DNA from: Methylobacterium sp. Leaf123
GTDB taxonomy: Bacteria; Pseudomonadota; Alphaproteobacteria; Rhizobiales; Beijerinckiaceae
Length of the DNA stretch: 64,000 bases
Assembly (NCBI RefSeq): GCF_001423405.1
Contig: NZ_LMNS01000001.1
Coordinates: 729,748 to 793,747, forward strand
Direction: 5' to 3'
The position numbers and the translations under genes were made by a program. The stretch's first letter is position 1, and each line of letters begins with the position of its first letter. This document shows, one piece after another, positions 27,944-35,379 of this stretch. The notes under the pieces are model-generated. The model was not told where the DNA came from. It saw only the letters and a list, made by a program, of their open reading frames with translations, and did no database searches.

Positions 27944-29194
27944 ATGGCACAGCTCACCGACGATTGCTTCGCCTTCGGGGGCAAGCCGATGCGGATCGAG
28001 GAGGCGGTGGCGCTGATCGCCGAGCGCTTCCCCGTGATTGCTGGCACGGAGACGGTGCCGCTCAGCCTCGCCGACGGGCGGATCGCCGCCGAGGACGTCT
28101 TTGCGGGCCACAACCTGCCGCCCTTCGCCAATGCCGCGGTCGATGGCTACGCCGTGCGCTTCGCCGACCTCGAACAAGGGACCGAGACCGTCCTACCGGT
28201 CAGCGGCCGGCTCGCGGCGGGTGCGGCGGCCGGCGAACTGCCCGCGGGAACGGCGATCCGCATCTTCACCGGTGCGCCGATGCCGCCCGGCGCCGACACC
28301 GTGTTCATGCAGGAGGATGTGCGCCGCGAGGGCGAGCGGGTCGTCCTGCCATCGGGCTTAAAGCTCGGCGCCAACGCCCGGCCCGCGGGGGAGGATCTGG
28401 CGGCGGGCGGCCTCGCGATCCCCGCCGGGCGACGCCTGCGCCCGCAGGACCTCGCGCTGGCGGCCGCGACCGGCCATGCGCAGATCGCCGTGCGCCGTCG
28501 GCTGCGGGTCGCCGTGTTCTCGACCGGTGACGAGCTGAGCGAGCCCGGCGCGCCCCTTCGCCCCGGCGCAATCCACGATTCGAACCGCGTGCTGCTCGTG
28601 ACCCTGCTGACCCGGCTCGGCGTTGCGGTTGAGGATCTCGGCATCCTCCGGGACGATCCCGTCACCCTGCCGGCCCGCCTCGCCGAAGCGGCGCGGGACC
28701 ACGACCTGATCCTCACCTCCGGCGGCGTCTCGACCGGTGAGGAGGACCACGTGAAGCCCGCCGTCGAGGCGCAGGGCCGGCTGATGCTCTGGCGGCTGGC
28801 GATCAAGCCCGGCCGTCCGGTCGCGGTGGGGCTGGTCGCCGGCACGCCCTTCGTCGGCCTGCCGGGCAATCCGGTGGCGGTCTACATCACGCTGCTCTTC
28901 GTGGTGCGGCCCCTGCTCGCCCGGCTCGGCGGCGCACGCTACGAGCCGCCTTTGTCCTGGCCGGTGCGGGCGGGGTTCAGCTACCGCAAGAAGGCTGGCC
29001 GCCGCGAATTCGTCCGCGTCACGCTTGTCCGTGATGGCGAGGGCGGCCTGGAGGCGCGAAAATTCTCGCGCGACGGGGCGGGCGTGCTGACCTCGCTCAC
29101 CGAGAGCGACGGCCTCGTGGAGCTGCCCGACGACGCGACCGGTGTGAGCCCCGGCGATTCGCTGGCCTATTATCCGCACGTCTTGCTGTGGTGA
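27944..29194 (+). CDS. moeA: MoeA molybdopterin molybdenumtransferase
   Basis: The protein has 416 residues, normal MoeA length. All core motifs are intact: AAVDGYAVRFAD near 65, VFSTGDELSEPG, LTSGGVSTGEEDH, AIKPGRPVAVG and GLPGNPVAVY. The enzyme exchanges AMP on adenylylated molybdopterin for molybdate or tungstate. It begins 3 bases after mobB. This is the most canonical of the three MoeA-family genes in the cluster, and in a minimal genome it alone would suffice. The presence of others suggests division by metal or by target enzyme (inference). Confidence 0.94.
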   Translation: MAQLTDDCFAFGGKPMRIEEAVALIAERFPVIAGTETVPLSLADGRIAAEDVFAGHNLPPFANAAVDGYAVRFADLEQGTETVLPVSGRLAAGAAAGELPAGTAIRIFTGAPMPPGADTVFMQEDVRREGERVVLPSGLKLGANARPAGEDLAAGGLAIPAGRRLRPQDLALAAATGHAQIAVRRRLRVAVFSTGDELSEPGAPLRPGAIHDSNRVLLVTLLTRLGVAVEDLGILRDDPVTLPARLAEAARDHDLILTSGGVSTGEEDHVKPAVEAQGRLMLWRLAIKPGRPVAVGLVAGTPFVGLPGNPVAVYITLLFVVRPLLARLGGARYEPPLSWPVRAGFSYRKKAGRREFVRVTLVRDGEGGLEARKFSRDGAGVLTSLTESDGLVELPDDATGVSPGDSLAYYPHVLLW

Positions 29195-29249
29195 GGGATC
29201 GCCCTTCGGCCTGATCCGGCCAGGAGCCGCGGATCGCGCCCACAAGAGA

Positions 29250-30287
29250 TCAGGGCGGCGGCGCGTAGCCGGGCGTCCGTCCGGCTCGGCTGCACAGATC
29301 CGCGCGGAACGCCCCGAGCCGCTCCGCATCGATCCGCGCCCACATGGCGAGGAAATACGTCTCCCAACCCACGGGTTGGAAATCGAGGGCGAAGCGCTCG
29401 GCGACCCCGCGGGTGCCCATGCCGACATCGGCCGCGCCGGTGGCGATCAGGGCCGCCACCGCCTGATGCGTGAATTCCTCGGTCTGATGGCCGACGATGC
29501 GCGTGAGGTCGATGCGCGCCTCGGCGCAGAGCCGTTCGAACCAGATCCGGGTGCCGGCCCCTCGCTGGCGATTGACGAAGCGGGCTCGCCGCGCGGCGAT
29601 GTCGGCGACACTTCCCAAGTCGAGCGGGTTGCCGGCAGCCAGCATCAGGCCCTGTTCGCGGCGAAACAGCGGGACGACGACGAGATCGCGACGGTCGAAC
29701 ACCGCGCCGAACGGCGCGGGCGGCGGGCCGTCCGAGCCGTAATGGAAGCCCGCGGCATCCACCGTTTCCTCGCGCAGCCGCGCCAGGGCGTCGAGGCTCC
29801 CGGCGACCATCAGGTCGATCTCGCGCCGCGCCTCGATGGCCTCGAGCAGCAGCGGATCGTGGCTCGCCGCGAGACGGATGCGCGCATCGGCCGGTTCCAG
29901 AAGCCGCCGCAGTCCCTCCGTCAGCGCCATCTCCTCCGCCGCCAGGGCCGGGGCGAGCCGGGTCTGCGATGCCTGAAGCAGCGCTAGCAGCGCGACCCCG
30001 AGAGGGGTGAGGCTGCTCCCATGCCCCTTGGTCTTCACCACGACCGGCCGACCGAGTGCCTGCTCCAACGCCTCGAGCTGCCCCCAGGCCGAGCGGTAGG
30101 AGACTGCGAGCGCCTCGGCCGCGCCCTGGAGCGAGCCGGTCCGGCCGAGCGCGTCGAGAAGCAGGTGCGCGCCGCGCAGCGCGAAGTCGGATGCGCCCTC
30201 GCAGCGGCCCTCGACGTGGAGGCGTACGCCGAGCCCATCCCACCCAGGGACGACCGAAGCCGGGGCCGGCCCATCCTCGACAGCCAT
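29250..30287 (-). CDS. ModE-like HTH regulator with PBP-like oxyanion-sensing domain
   Basis: The protein has 345 residues; the ATG at 30287 has AGGAAAGG eight bases upstream. Residues about 20-105 are a ModE/LysR-type winged helix (LRGAHLLLDALGRTGSLQGAA, SYRSAWGQLEALE). Residues 115-340 are a PBP-like domain (FVNRQRGAGTRIWFE, GAADVGMGTRGVAERF). It is transcribed away from the tungstate transporter genes with about 100 bases between starts. It is most likely the regulator of tupBCA and perhaps of the moeA operon it faces head-on at its 3' end. Whether it senses tungstate, molybdate or the cofactor cannot be told from sequence. Confidence 0.88.
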   Translation of the reverse strand: MAVEDGPAPASVVPGWDGLGVRLHVEGRCEGASDFALRGAHLLLDALGRTGSLQGAAEALAVSYRSAWGQLEALEQALGRPVVVKTKGHGSSLTPLGVALLALLQASQTRLAPALAAEEMALTEGLRRLLEPADARIRLAASHDPLLLEAIEARREIDLMVAGSLDALARLREETVDAAGFHYGSDGPPPAPFGAVFDRRDLVVVPLFRREQGLMLAAGNPLDLGSVADIAARRARFVNRQRGAGTRIWFERLCAEARIDLTRIVGHQTEEFTHQAVAALIATGAADVGMGTRGVAERFALDFQPVGWETYFLAMWARIDAERLGAFRADLCSRAGRTPGYAPPP

Positions 30288-30390
30288 ATGCAAAGCCTTT
30301 CCTATTGATCTTGCGTCAACGGGCGTATCATCCCGGCTTGCCCCGCGCAGCCCCGGATGCCGACGAGTTGCTTCCTTCGAGCCGAACCCT

Positions 30391-31086
30391 TTGAGCCAGA
30401 CCCTTCAGGAGACGTTCTCTCGCCTGTGGACGCTCGACCGGGATGTCCTGGCGATCGCTTGGCTGTCCCTGCGCGTCAGTCTCACGGCGGTCGGGATCGG
30501 GCTCGCGCTCGGCGTTCCGCTCGGGGCGTTGATCGCGGTGGCGCGGTTTCCGGGGCGCGGCGCCGTGGTCGGGCTTCTCAACACCTTCATGGGCCTGCCG
30601 CCGGTGATCGTCGGTCTGATCCTCTATCTCGCCCTCTCGCGCTCGGGCCCCTTCGGGACGTTCGGCCTGCTCTTCACGCCGGCCGCGATGGTGGCGGCGC
30701 AGGCGGTGCTGGCGACACCACTCGTCGCGGCTCTGACGCGTCAGGTCATCGCCGATGCCGAGGCACATCTGGGCGAGCAACTGCGCTCCCTGTGCCTCTC
30801 CGCGCCGCAGCGGGCGGGGGTGCTGATCTACGATGCGCGGTTCTCGCTGGTCACGGCGGCTTTGGCCGCCTTCGGCCGAGCGATCTCGGAAATCGGCGCG
30901 GTGCTCGTCGTCGGCGGCAATATCGACGGGCATACCCGCACCATGACGACGGCGATCTCGCTGGAGACGCAGAAGGGCGACCTCAGCCTCGCCTTGGCGC
31001 TCGGGCTCGTGCTGATGAGCCTCGTGCTGGCCGTGAACGCCGCCGCCGCGCTCCTGCGCGGGCATGTCGCGAAGGCCTACGGATGA
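30391..31086 (+). CDS. tupB: tungstate ABC transporter permease TupB
   Basis: The protein has 231 residues starting with TTG at 30391; no ATG or GTG gives a plausible full-length protein. It is an inner-membrane permease with about five helices. The EAA-like loop with G after helix 4 (AFGRAISEIGAVLVVGGN) is as in TupB/WtpB permeases. Context decides tungstate over molybdate: the matching binding protein has the TTSTEQSG segment typical of TupA. Its stop overlaps the ATPase start. The weak start and TTG codon may keep its level low, which is usual for permeases. Confidence 0.88.
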   Translation: MSQTLQETFSRLWTLDRDVLAIAWLSLRVSLTAVGIGLALGVPLGALIAVARFPGRGAVVGLLNTFMGLPPVIVGLILYLALSRSGPFGTFGLLFTPAAMVAAQAVLATPLVAALTRQVIADAEAHLGEQLRSLCLSAPQRAGVLIYDARFSLVTAALAAFGRAISEIGAVLVVGGNIDGHTRTMTTAISLETQKGDLSLALALGLVLMSLVLAVNAAAALLRGHVAKAYG

Positions 31087-31799
31087 GCGCCGCCCCCGCC
31101 ATCCATCTCGACGGCGTGAGCCTGACGCTCGGCGGACGGCCGATCCTCGATCGTCTCGACCTCGACATCGCCACGACGGGCATCACCGCCCTGATCGGCC
31201 CCAACGGCGCAGGCAAGAGCGTCACCCTGCGGGTGATCGACGGCCTGTTGCGGCCGGATTCCGGCACGGTGCGCCTCACGCCCGGCCGCCGCGCCTTCGT
31301 GTTCCAGCGCCCGGCTCTGGTGCGGGCGAGTGCCGCCGCCAACGTCGCCCTCGGGCTGGTGGCGCTGAAGCTGCCCCGCCGCGAACGCGCCGAGCGGGTC
31401 GCGGCGGCGCTCGCCCGCGTCGGCCTGTCGGAACGGGCCAAGGATGCGGCGACGCGCTTCTCGGGCGGCGAGCAGCAGCGCCTCGCGCTCGCCCGCGCCT
31501 GGGCGATGCGGCCCGACCTCCTGCTCCTCGACGAGCCGACCGCGAGCCTCGATCCGGCGGCCACCGAGACCATCGAGAGCCTGATCACCGAGATGGCGCA
31601 GGCCGGCACCACCGTGCTCCTCGTCTCGCACAATCTCGGGCAGGTCGCCCGGCTCGCCGACGAGACCGTGGTGCTCGCCGCCGGCCGCGCCGTGGAGCGG
31701 GGCCCGACCCGATCCGTCCTCTTCTCACCCCGCACCAACGAGGCGCGGGCCTACCTCACCGGAGAACTGCCATGGACTTCCTTCGCCGCAGCGTCCTGA
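31083..31799 (+). CDS. tupC: tungstate ABC transporter ATPase TupC
   Basis: The protein has 238 residues. Walker A is GPNGAGKSVTL, the signature is FSGGEQQRLALARA, Walker B is LLLLDEPTASLD, and the switch His is in LLVSHNLGQ. The Q-loop reads VFQRPALV. It powers oxyanion uptake through TupB. Its start overlaps the tupB stop and its end overlaps the tupA start by 28 bases. Walker A carries Ser in place of Thr at the position after Lys, which is tolerated in ABC ATPases. The whole transporter is one operon of order B-C-A. Confidence 0.9.
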   Translation: MSAAPAIHLDGVSLTLGGRPILDRLDLDIATTGITALIGPNGAGKSVTLRVIDGLLRPDSGTVRLTPGRRAFVFQRPALVRASAAANVALGLVALKLPRRERAERVAAALARVGLSERAKDAATRFSGGEQQRLALARAWAMRPDLLLLDEPTASLDPAATETIESLITEMAQAGTTVLLVSHNLGQVARLADETVVLAAGRAVERGPTRSVLFSPRTNEARAYLTGELPWTSFAAAS

Positions 31800-32599
31800 C
31801 CCTCTCGCTCCTGGCTGCCCTCGGCGCCGTCTCGCCGGCCAGCGCCGAACCCGCCTCCATCGTCGTCGCCTCCACGACCTCGACCGAGCAATCGGGCCTG
31901 TTCAAGCACATCCTGCCACTGTTCAAGCAGAAGAGCGGGATCGAGGTGAAGGTGGTGGCGCTCGGCACCGGCCAAGCCCTCGACGCGGCGCGACGGGGCG
32001 ACGCCGACGTCGTGCTCGTCCACGACCGCCCGGCCGAGGACAAGTTCGTCGCCGAGGGCTTCGCCAAGGCGCGCCAGGACGTGATGTACAACGACTTCGT
32101 GCTGATCGGCCCGAAGGCCGACCCGGCCGGCATCCGCGGCAAAGGCGTGGACGACGCGTTCAAGGCCATCGCCGCGGCAAAGGCACCCTTCGTTTCGCGC
32201 GGCGACCGCTCCGGCACCCACAGCGCCGAGCTGCGGAGCTGGAAGGAGGCTGGCATCGATCTCCCGGCGGTGCGCGGCGATTGGTATCGCGATGTCGGCC
32301 AGGGGATGGGCCCGGCGCTCAACACCGCCTCGTCGCTTGGCGCCTACATTCTGGCCGATCGCGGCACCTGGCTCTCGTTCAAGAACCGGGGCGACCTGAC
32401 CATCCTCGTCGAGGGCGACAAGCGCCTGTTCAACCCCTACGGCGTGATGCTGGTGAATCCGGAAAAGCACCCCACCGTAAAGGTGAAGGAGGGCCAAGCC
32501 TTCATCGATTGGCTGGTCTCGCCCGAAGGGCAGCGGGCCATCGCCGATTACAAGATCAACGGCGAGCCGTTGTTCTTCCCGAGCGCGAAGAAGGGCTGA
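31772..32599 (+). CDS. tupA: tungstate-binding periplasmic protein TupA
   Basis: The protein has 275 residues; the ATG at 31772 has GGAG upstream and lies within the end of tupC. A signal peptide ends at ASAEP. The mature protein starts SIVVASTTSTEQSGLFKHI, the TTTS-type motif that binds tungstate in TupA proteins. Further TupA features are VVLVHDRPAED, YNDFVLIGP and SRGDRSGTHSAE. TupA captures tungstate with high selectivity over molybdate. Tungsten-dependent formate dehydrogenase is known in methylotrophic Methylobacterium, which gives this transporter an obvious client. Confidence 0.93.
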   Translation: MDFLRRSVLTLSLLAALGAVSPASAEPASIVVASTTSTEQSGLFKHILPLFKQKSGIEVKVVALGTGQALDAARRGDADVVLVHDRPAEDKFVAEGFAKARQDVMYNDFVLIGPKADPAGIRGKGVDDAFKAIAAAKAPFVSRGDRSGTHSAELRSWKEAGIDLPAVRGDWYRDVGQGMGPALNTASSLGAYILADRGTWLSFKNRGDLTILVEGDKRLFNPYGVMLVNPEKHPTVKVKEGQAFIDWLVSPEGQRAIADYKINGEPLFFPSAKKG

Positions 32600-32623
32600 C
32601 GCCCATACACCGTTGCATCCCGA

Positions 32624-32672
32624 GGGACCGCGCAGCGCCCCCTTTCGGTGAGGGGGTTGGAGAGACGGTCCC
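32624..32672. terminator. nested hairpins between convergent tupA and the small membrane protein gene
   Basis: An outer GGGACCG/CGGTCCC pair (32624-32630 and 32666-32672) encloses a CCCCCT/AGGGGG hairpin (32638-32643 and 32651-32656). There is no long T run, but the location 25 bases after tupA and 5 bases from the opposite stop suits a terminator for both strands. Confidence 0.55.
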
Positions 32673-32676
32673 GTCC

Positions 32677-32913
32677 CTACCGCGGCGGGCCGGATTGACG
32701 CTTGCGGGCGAACATCCACAGCGCCAGCACCGCGAGCGCAATCAGCACGCTGATCCAGACCCAGTTGAAATCCATGGCCGCGGCCGTCGACGCCCCCGAA
32801 TTGGAGCCGGACGGCCCCGATTCCGGAATCGGCGGGGCCGGGTTGGTCGCCTGGGCGAGGGCCGAATGGAGTCCAGCGAACCAGACCGTCAGGGCCAAAG
32901 CGGCGTGTCTCAT
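32677..32913 (-). CDS. small single-pass membrane protein
   Basis: The protein has 78 residues from the ATG at 32913 (MRHAALALTVWFAGLHSALAQA), a signal peptide ending ALA. A Pro/Ser/Gly-rich spacer (PPIPESGPSGSNSG) follows, then one membrane helix (VWISVLIALAVLALWMF) and a basic tail RKRQSGPPR. It is probably anchored in the inner membrane with a short periplasmic segment. It follows the PRC-barrel gene on the same strand by 43 bases. No family is recognised. A longer frame begins at 32994 but adds only basic residues. Confidence 0.55.
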   Translation of the reverse strand: MRHAALALTVWFAGLHSALAQATNPAPPIPESGPSGSNSGASTAAAMDFNWVWISVLIALAVLALWMFARKRQSGPPR

Positions 32914-32956
32914 GAGACGCAAACTCCAAAGGGTCAGGGCGCCCAAGCGGGGACGG

Positions 32957-33601
32957 CTAGCGCTGCGCCTTCTCGAACTGGAAGGCCGGCGCATCGTTGA
33001 GCTGCGCCTTGGTCAGGCGCACCTCGGCGTGGATCAGGTCGTGGCCGACGAGCACCGTCGCGGGGGTGGAACTCGGCCGCTGCGGCTCGACCGAACCGGT
33101 TGACTCGGTGACGCGACCGCTCTGCTGGTTCTGCACCGCGCCCAGCACCTCGGGGGACACCTTCGAGCCCGGCATCGACTCGGCGTTGGCCTTGTCGGCG
33201 GCCTTCTCGCTCGGTGCGTTGTCGGGCGTCAGCACCGAGGACGTGCCGCCGGTGAGCGACACGTCCCCGAAGTTCCAGGCGAGCTGGTCGAAGGGCACCG
33301 CGACGTACTTCTCGCCGACGCCGAGGAAGCCGCCGACGCCGATCACCACCGCTTGGATGCGGCCTGTGCCATCCACGAGGACATCCTCGATCTTGCCGAC
33401 CCGGACATGATCCGCGCCGACCACGCCGACGCCGATCACCTTCGAGCCGCGCATCGTGCCCACTTCGGGATGTTCGATGAAGCGGGTCGCCGCCGGGCCG
33501 CCGGTCGCCGCCTCGGCAAGCGCCGGGAGCGGGGCAAATGCGAGGGAGAGGGCAAGGGCGGCGAGCGCGGATCGCGGGACGCTGGACAAGGTGGGACGCA
33601 T
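32957..33601 (-). CDS. secreted PRC-barrel domain protein
   Basis: The protein has 214 residues from the ATG at 33601 (MRPTLSSVPRSALAALALSL), with a signal peptide ending near ALAEA. Residues about 45-115 form a PRC-barrel: TMRGSKVIGVGVVG, VRVGKIEDVLVDGTGRIQAVVIGVGGFLGVGEKYVAVPF. A long polar tail rich in Ser, Pro and Lys follows. Secreted PRC-barrel proteins are widespread in Methylobacterium-like genomes but lack a firm function; they are thought to be periplasmic stress- or envelope-related. A second, shorter member lies at 51259-51690 with nearly the same GGFLG-x-GE-x-YV core. Confidence 0.85.
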   Translation of the reverse strand: MRPTLSSVPRSALAALALSLAFAPLPALAEAATGGPAATRFIEHPEVGTMRGSKVIGVGVVGADHVRVGKIEDVLVDGTGRIQAVVIGVGGFLGVGEKYVAVPFDQLAWNFGDVSLTGGTSSVLTPDNAPSEKAADKANAESMPGSKVSPEVLGAVQNQQSGRVTESTGSVEPQRPSSTPATVLVGHDLIHAEVRLTKAQLNDAPAFQFEKAQR

Positions 33602-33668
33602 CCCTGGCTCCGTATTCGGACGTGCGGGTGCCCCGTTAACGGCCAGCGACCCTGCCAGTTCATCCGCG

Positions 33669-35345
33669 TCAGGCGACGGCGTCCCATGTCTCGGTGATGA
33701 CGCGTCCGGCATGCGACAGGCGGGCACGCAGCACCACGTCCCCCGCGGGCCACGGATCGGGCGGCCGGAACTCGGCGTAGAGGCGCCAGCCGCCGGTCTG
33801 CGGCACCCGCTCGGCATAGGGCTCGACCAGCGCGCCCACGCTCGCCGAGAGGGCCACGTCGATGGCCGCCTTCGGGTCGTCGGGCAGGCCCGGCCCCACG
33901 AAGTCGATGGCGTAGAGGCGCCGTCGCGGTGACGGTGGATCGGTCGGGCGCAGGCGCTCGGCCGAACCGACGCGGGTCGAGACCACACGGGCGAGCGGTG
34001 GCGCGAGGGCCGGCACCGGCTCGGCTCCGATTGTGACGAGGGAATAGGCGAGCCGCAGCGGCTTGCCGGCCGCGACCGGCGCCTCCGGCACGAAAGCGGC
34101 GACGATGTTGTCGGTCGCCTCCGTGCGTGAGGGGATCTCGAACAGCCGCACCGCGCCCGCGCCGAAGCCGCCCTGCGGCGTCACCCATAGGCCCGGCCGG
34201 TCCTCGTGCTGCGCCTGCACGTCGAGATAGGCGGCAAAGCGCCGCTCGCGTTGCAGCAGCCCGAACCCTTCGAGCGGATCGGCGCGGAAGGACGAGATCT
34301 GCGGCGCGGGCCGGCCGTTCACGAGGGGCCGCCACAACCGGTCGCCGGGCGTCTGCACCACGAGCCCGTCCGAATCGTGCACCTGCGGGCGGAAATCGTC
34401 GAACGGTTCGGCACCGTGCACGCCCGGCCCGTTCTCGCCGAACAGGAACATGCTGGTGAGCGGCGCGAGACCGAGCGCCGCGATCGGACGGCGCGGGAAC
34501 AGAGCGGATTCGACCGCCACATGGGACGGATCACCCGGCGTGACGGCGAAGCGGTAGGCGCCCGTCAGGCTCGGACCGTCGAGTAGCGCCAGAATCGTGA
34601 TCGAGGCCGCGTCGCCCTGCGGCGCTTCGATCCAGAAGCCCGTGAAATCGGGAAACTCCTCGCCCTGCGGCAATCCGGTGTCGACGGCGATGCCACGGGC
34701 CGAGAGACCATAGATTTGCCCCCGGCCGCGGATGCGGAAGTAGGAGGCGCCGAGGAAGACCAGGAATTCCTCGTGGGCCTGCGGCCGGGTGGCATCAAAG
34801 CTGTGGGCGATGCGAAAGCCCGCATAGCCGAGCGAGGCCGGATAGCGCCGGCCCTGCAAGGCCGGACCGAGATCGAACAGCTCCGGATCGTAGCCCAGGG
34901 GGCGCACGCCCTCGGGCGATTGCAGAGAGATTTCCACCCGCTTGGCGTGCAGGTTGCCGCGATGGAACGGCTGCAGCGAAAAGCGGGGCCCGAGCGGGAC
35001 CGTCGCCTCGGGCCGGAAGCGGATCGCCTGGAAGGCGTCGTAGTCGAGCGCAGCCAGTTCCGGCGGCAGGGGGCTGCTCTGTGGCGCGTAGTCTTGCGCC
35101 GCCAGCCGCTCGGCCCGCGCCGCCAGCGCCTCGAAGGTGACCGGACGCGCTTCGACCGCCGCTGGGGGTGAGGCGTTTTGCACCGTTTGAGCCATCGTTC
35201 TGGCGGCATTCAGGTCGAAGAGGCCAGAAATCCCAAGACCGGCCGAACCGGCAAGAGCACCTCGAAAAGCGCCACGGACGATGGCGCGCCGCGAAACGTC
35301 GATTTCTTCGGGCGCCGCGTTGTCCGCGTCCGACGGTCCTGCCAT
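33669..35345 (-). CDS. periplasmic glucan biosynthesis protein OpgG/OpgD type
   Basis: The protein has 558 residues. The start at 35345 (MAGPSDADN) has GGAGG eight bases upstream; a longer start at 35381 is possible. A Tat-type signal appears as SRRAIVRGAFRGALAG. The rest matches MdoG/OpgG: FEALAARAERLAAQDYAP, YDAFQAIRFRPEATV, HRGNLHAKRVEISL and EEFPDFTGFWIEAP. It acts in the periplasm, shaping osmoregulated glucans. The Tat signal is more typical of OpgD than of OpgG. The gene is divergent from the glucosyltransferase rather than in the usual opgGH operon. Confidence 0.92.
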   Translation of the reverse strand: MAGPSDADNAAPEEIDVSRRAIVRGAFRGALAGSAGLGISGLFDLNAARTMAQTVQNASPPAAVEARPVTFEALAARAERLAAQDYAPQSSPLPPELAALDYDAFQAIRFRPEATVPLGPRFSLQPFHRGNLHAKRVEISLQSPEGVRPLGYDPELFDLGPALQGRRYPASLGYAGFRIAHSFDATRPQAHEEFLVFLGASYFRIRGRGQIYGLSARGIAVDTGLPQGEEFPDFTGFWIEAPQGDAASITILALLDGPSLTGAYRFAVTPGDPSHVAVESALFPRRPIAALGLAPLTSMFLFGENGPGVHGAEPFDDFRPQVHDSDGLVVQTPGDRLWRPLVNGRPAPQISSFRADPLEGFGLLQRERRFAAYLDVQAQHEDRPGLWVTPQGGFGAGAVRLFEIPSRTEATDNIVAAFVPEAPVAAGKPLRLAYSLVTIGAEPVPALAPPLARVVSTRVGSAERLRPTDPPSPRRRLYAIDFVGPGLPDDPKAAIDVALSASVGALVEPYAERVPQTGGWRLYAEFRPPDPWPAGDVVLRARLSHAGRVITETWDAVA

Positions 35346-35379
35346 CCGTTCATCCCTCCCGCGAGTGTCGACGCCGATC

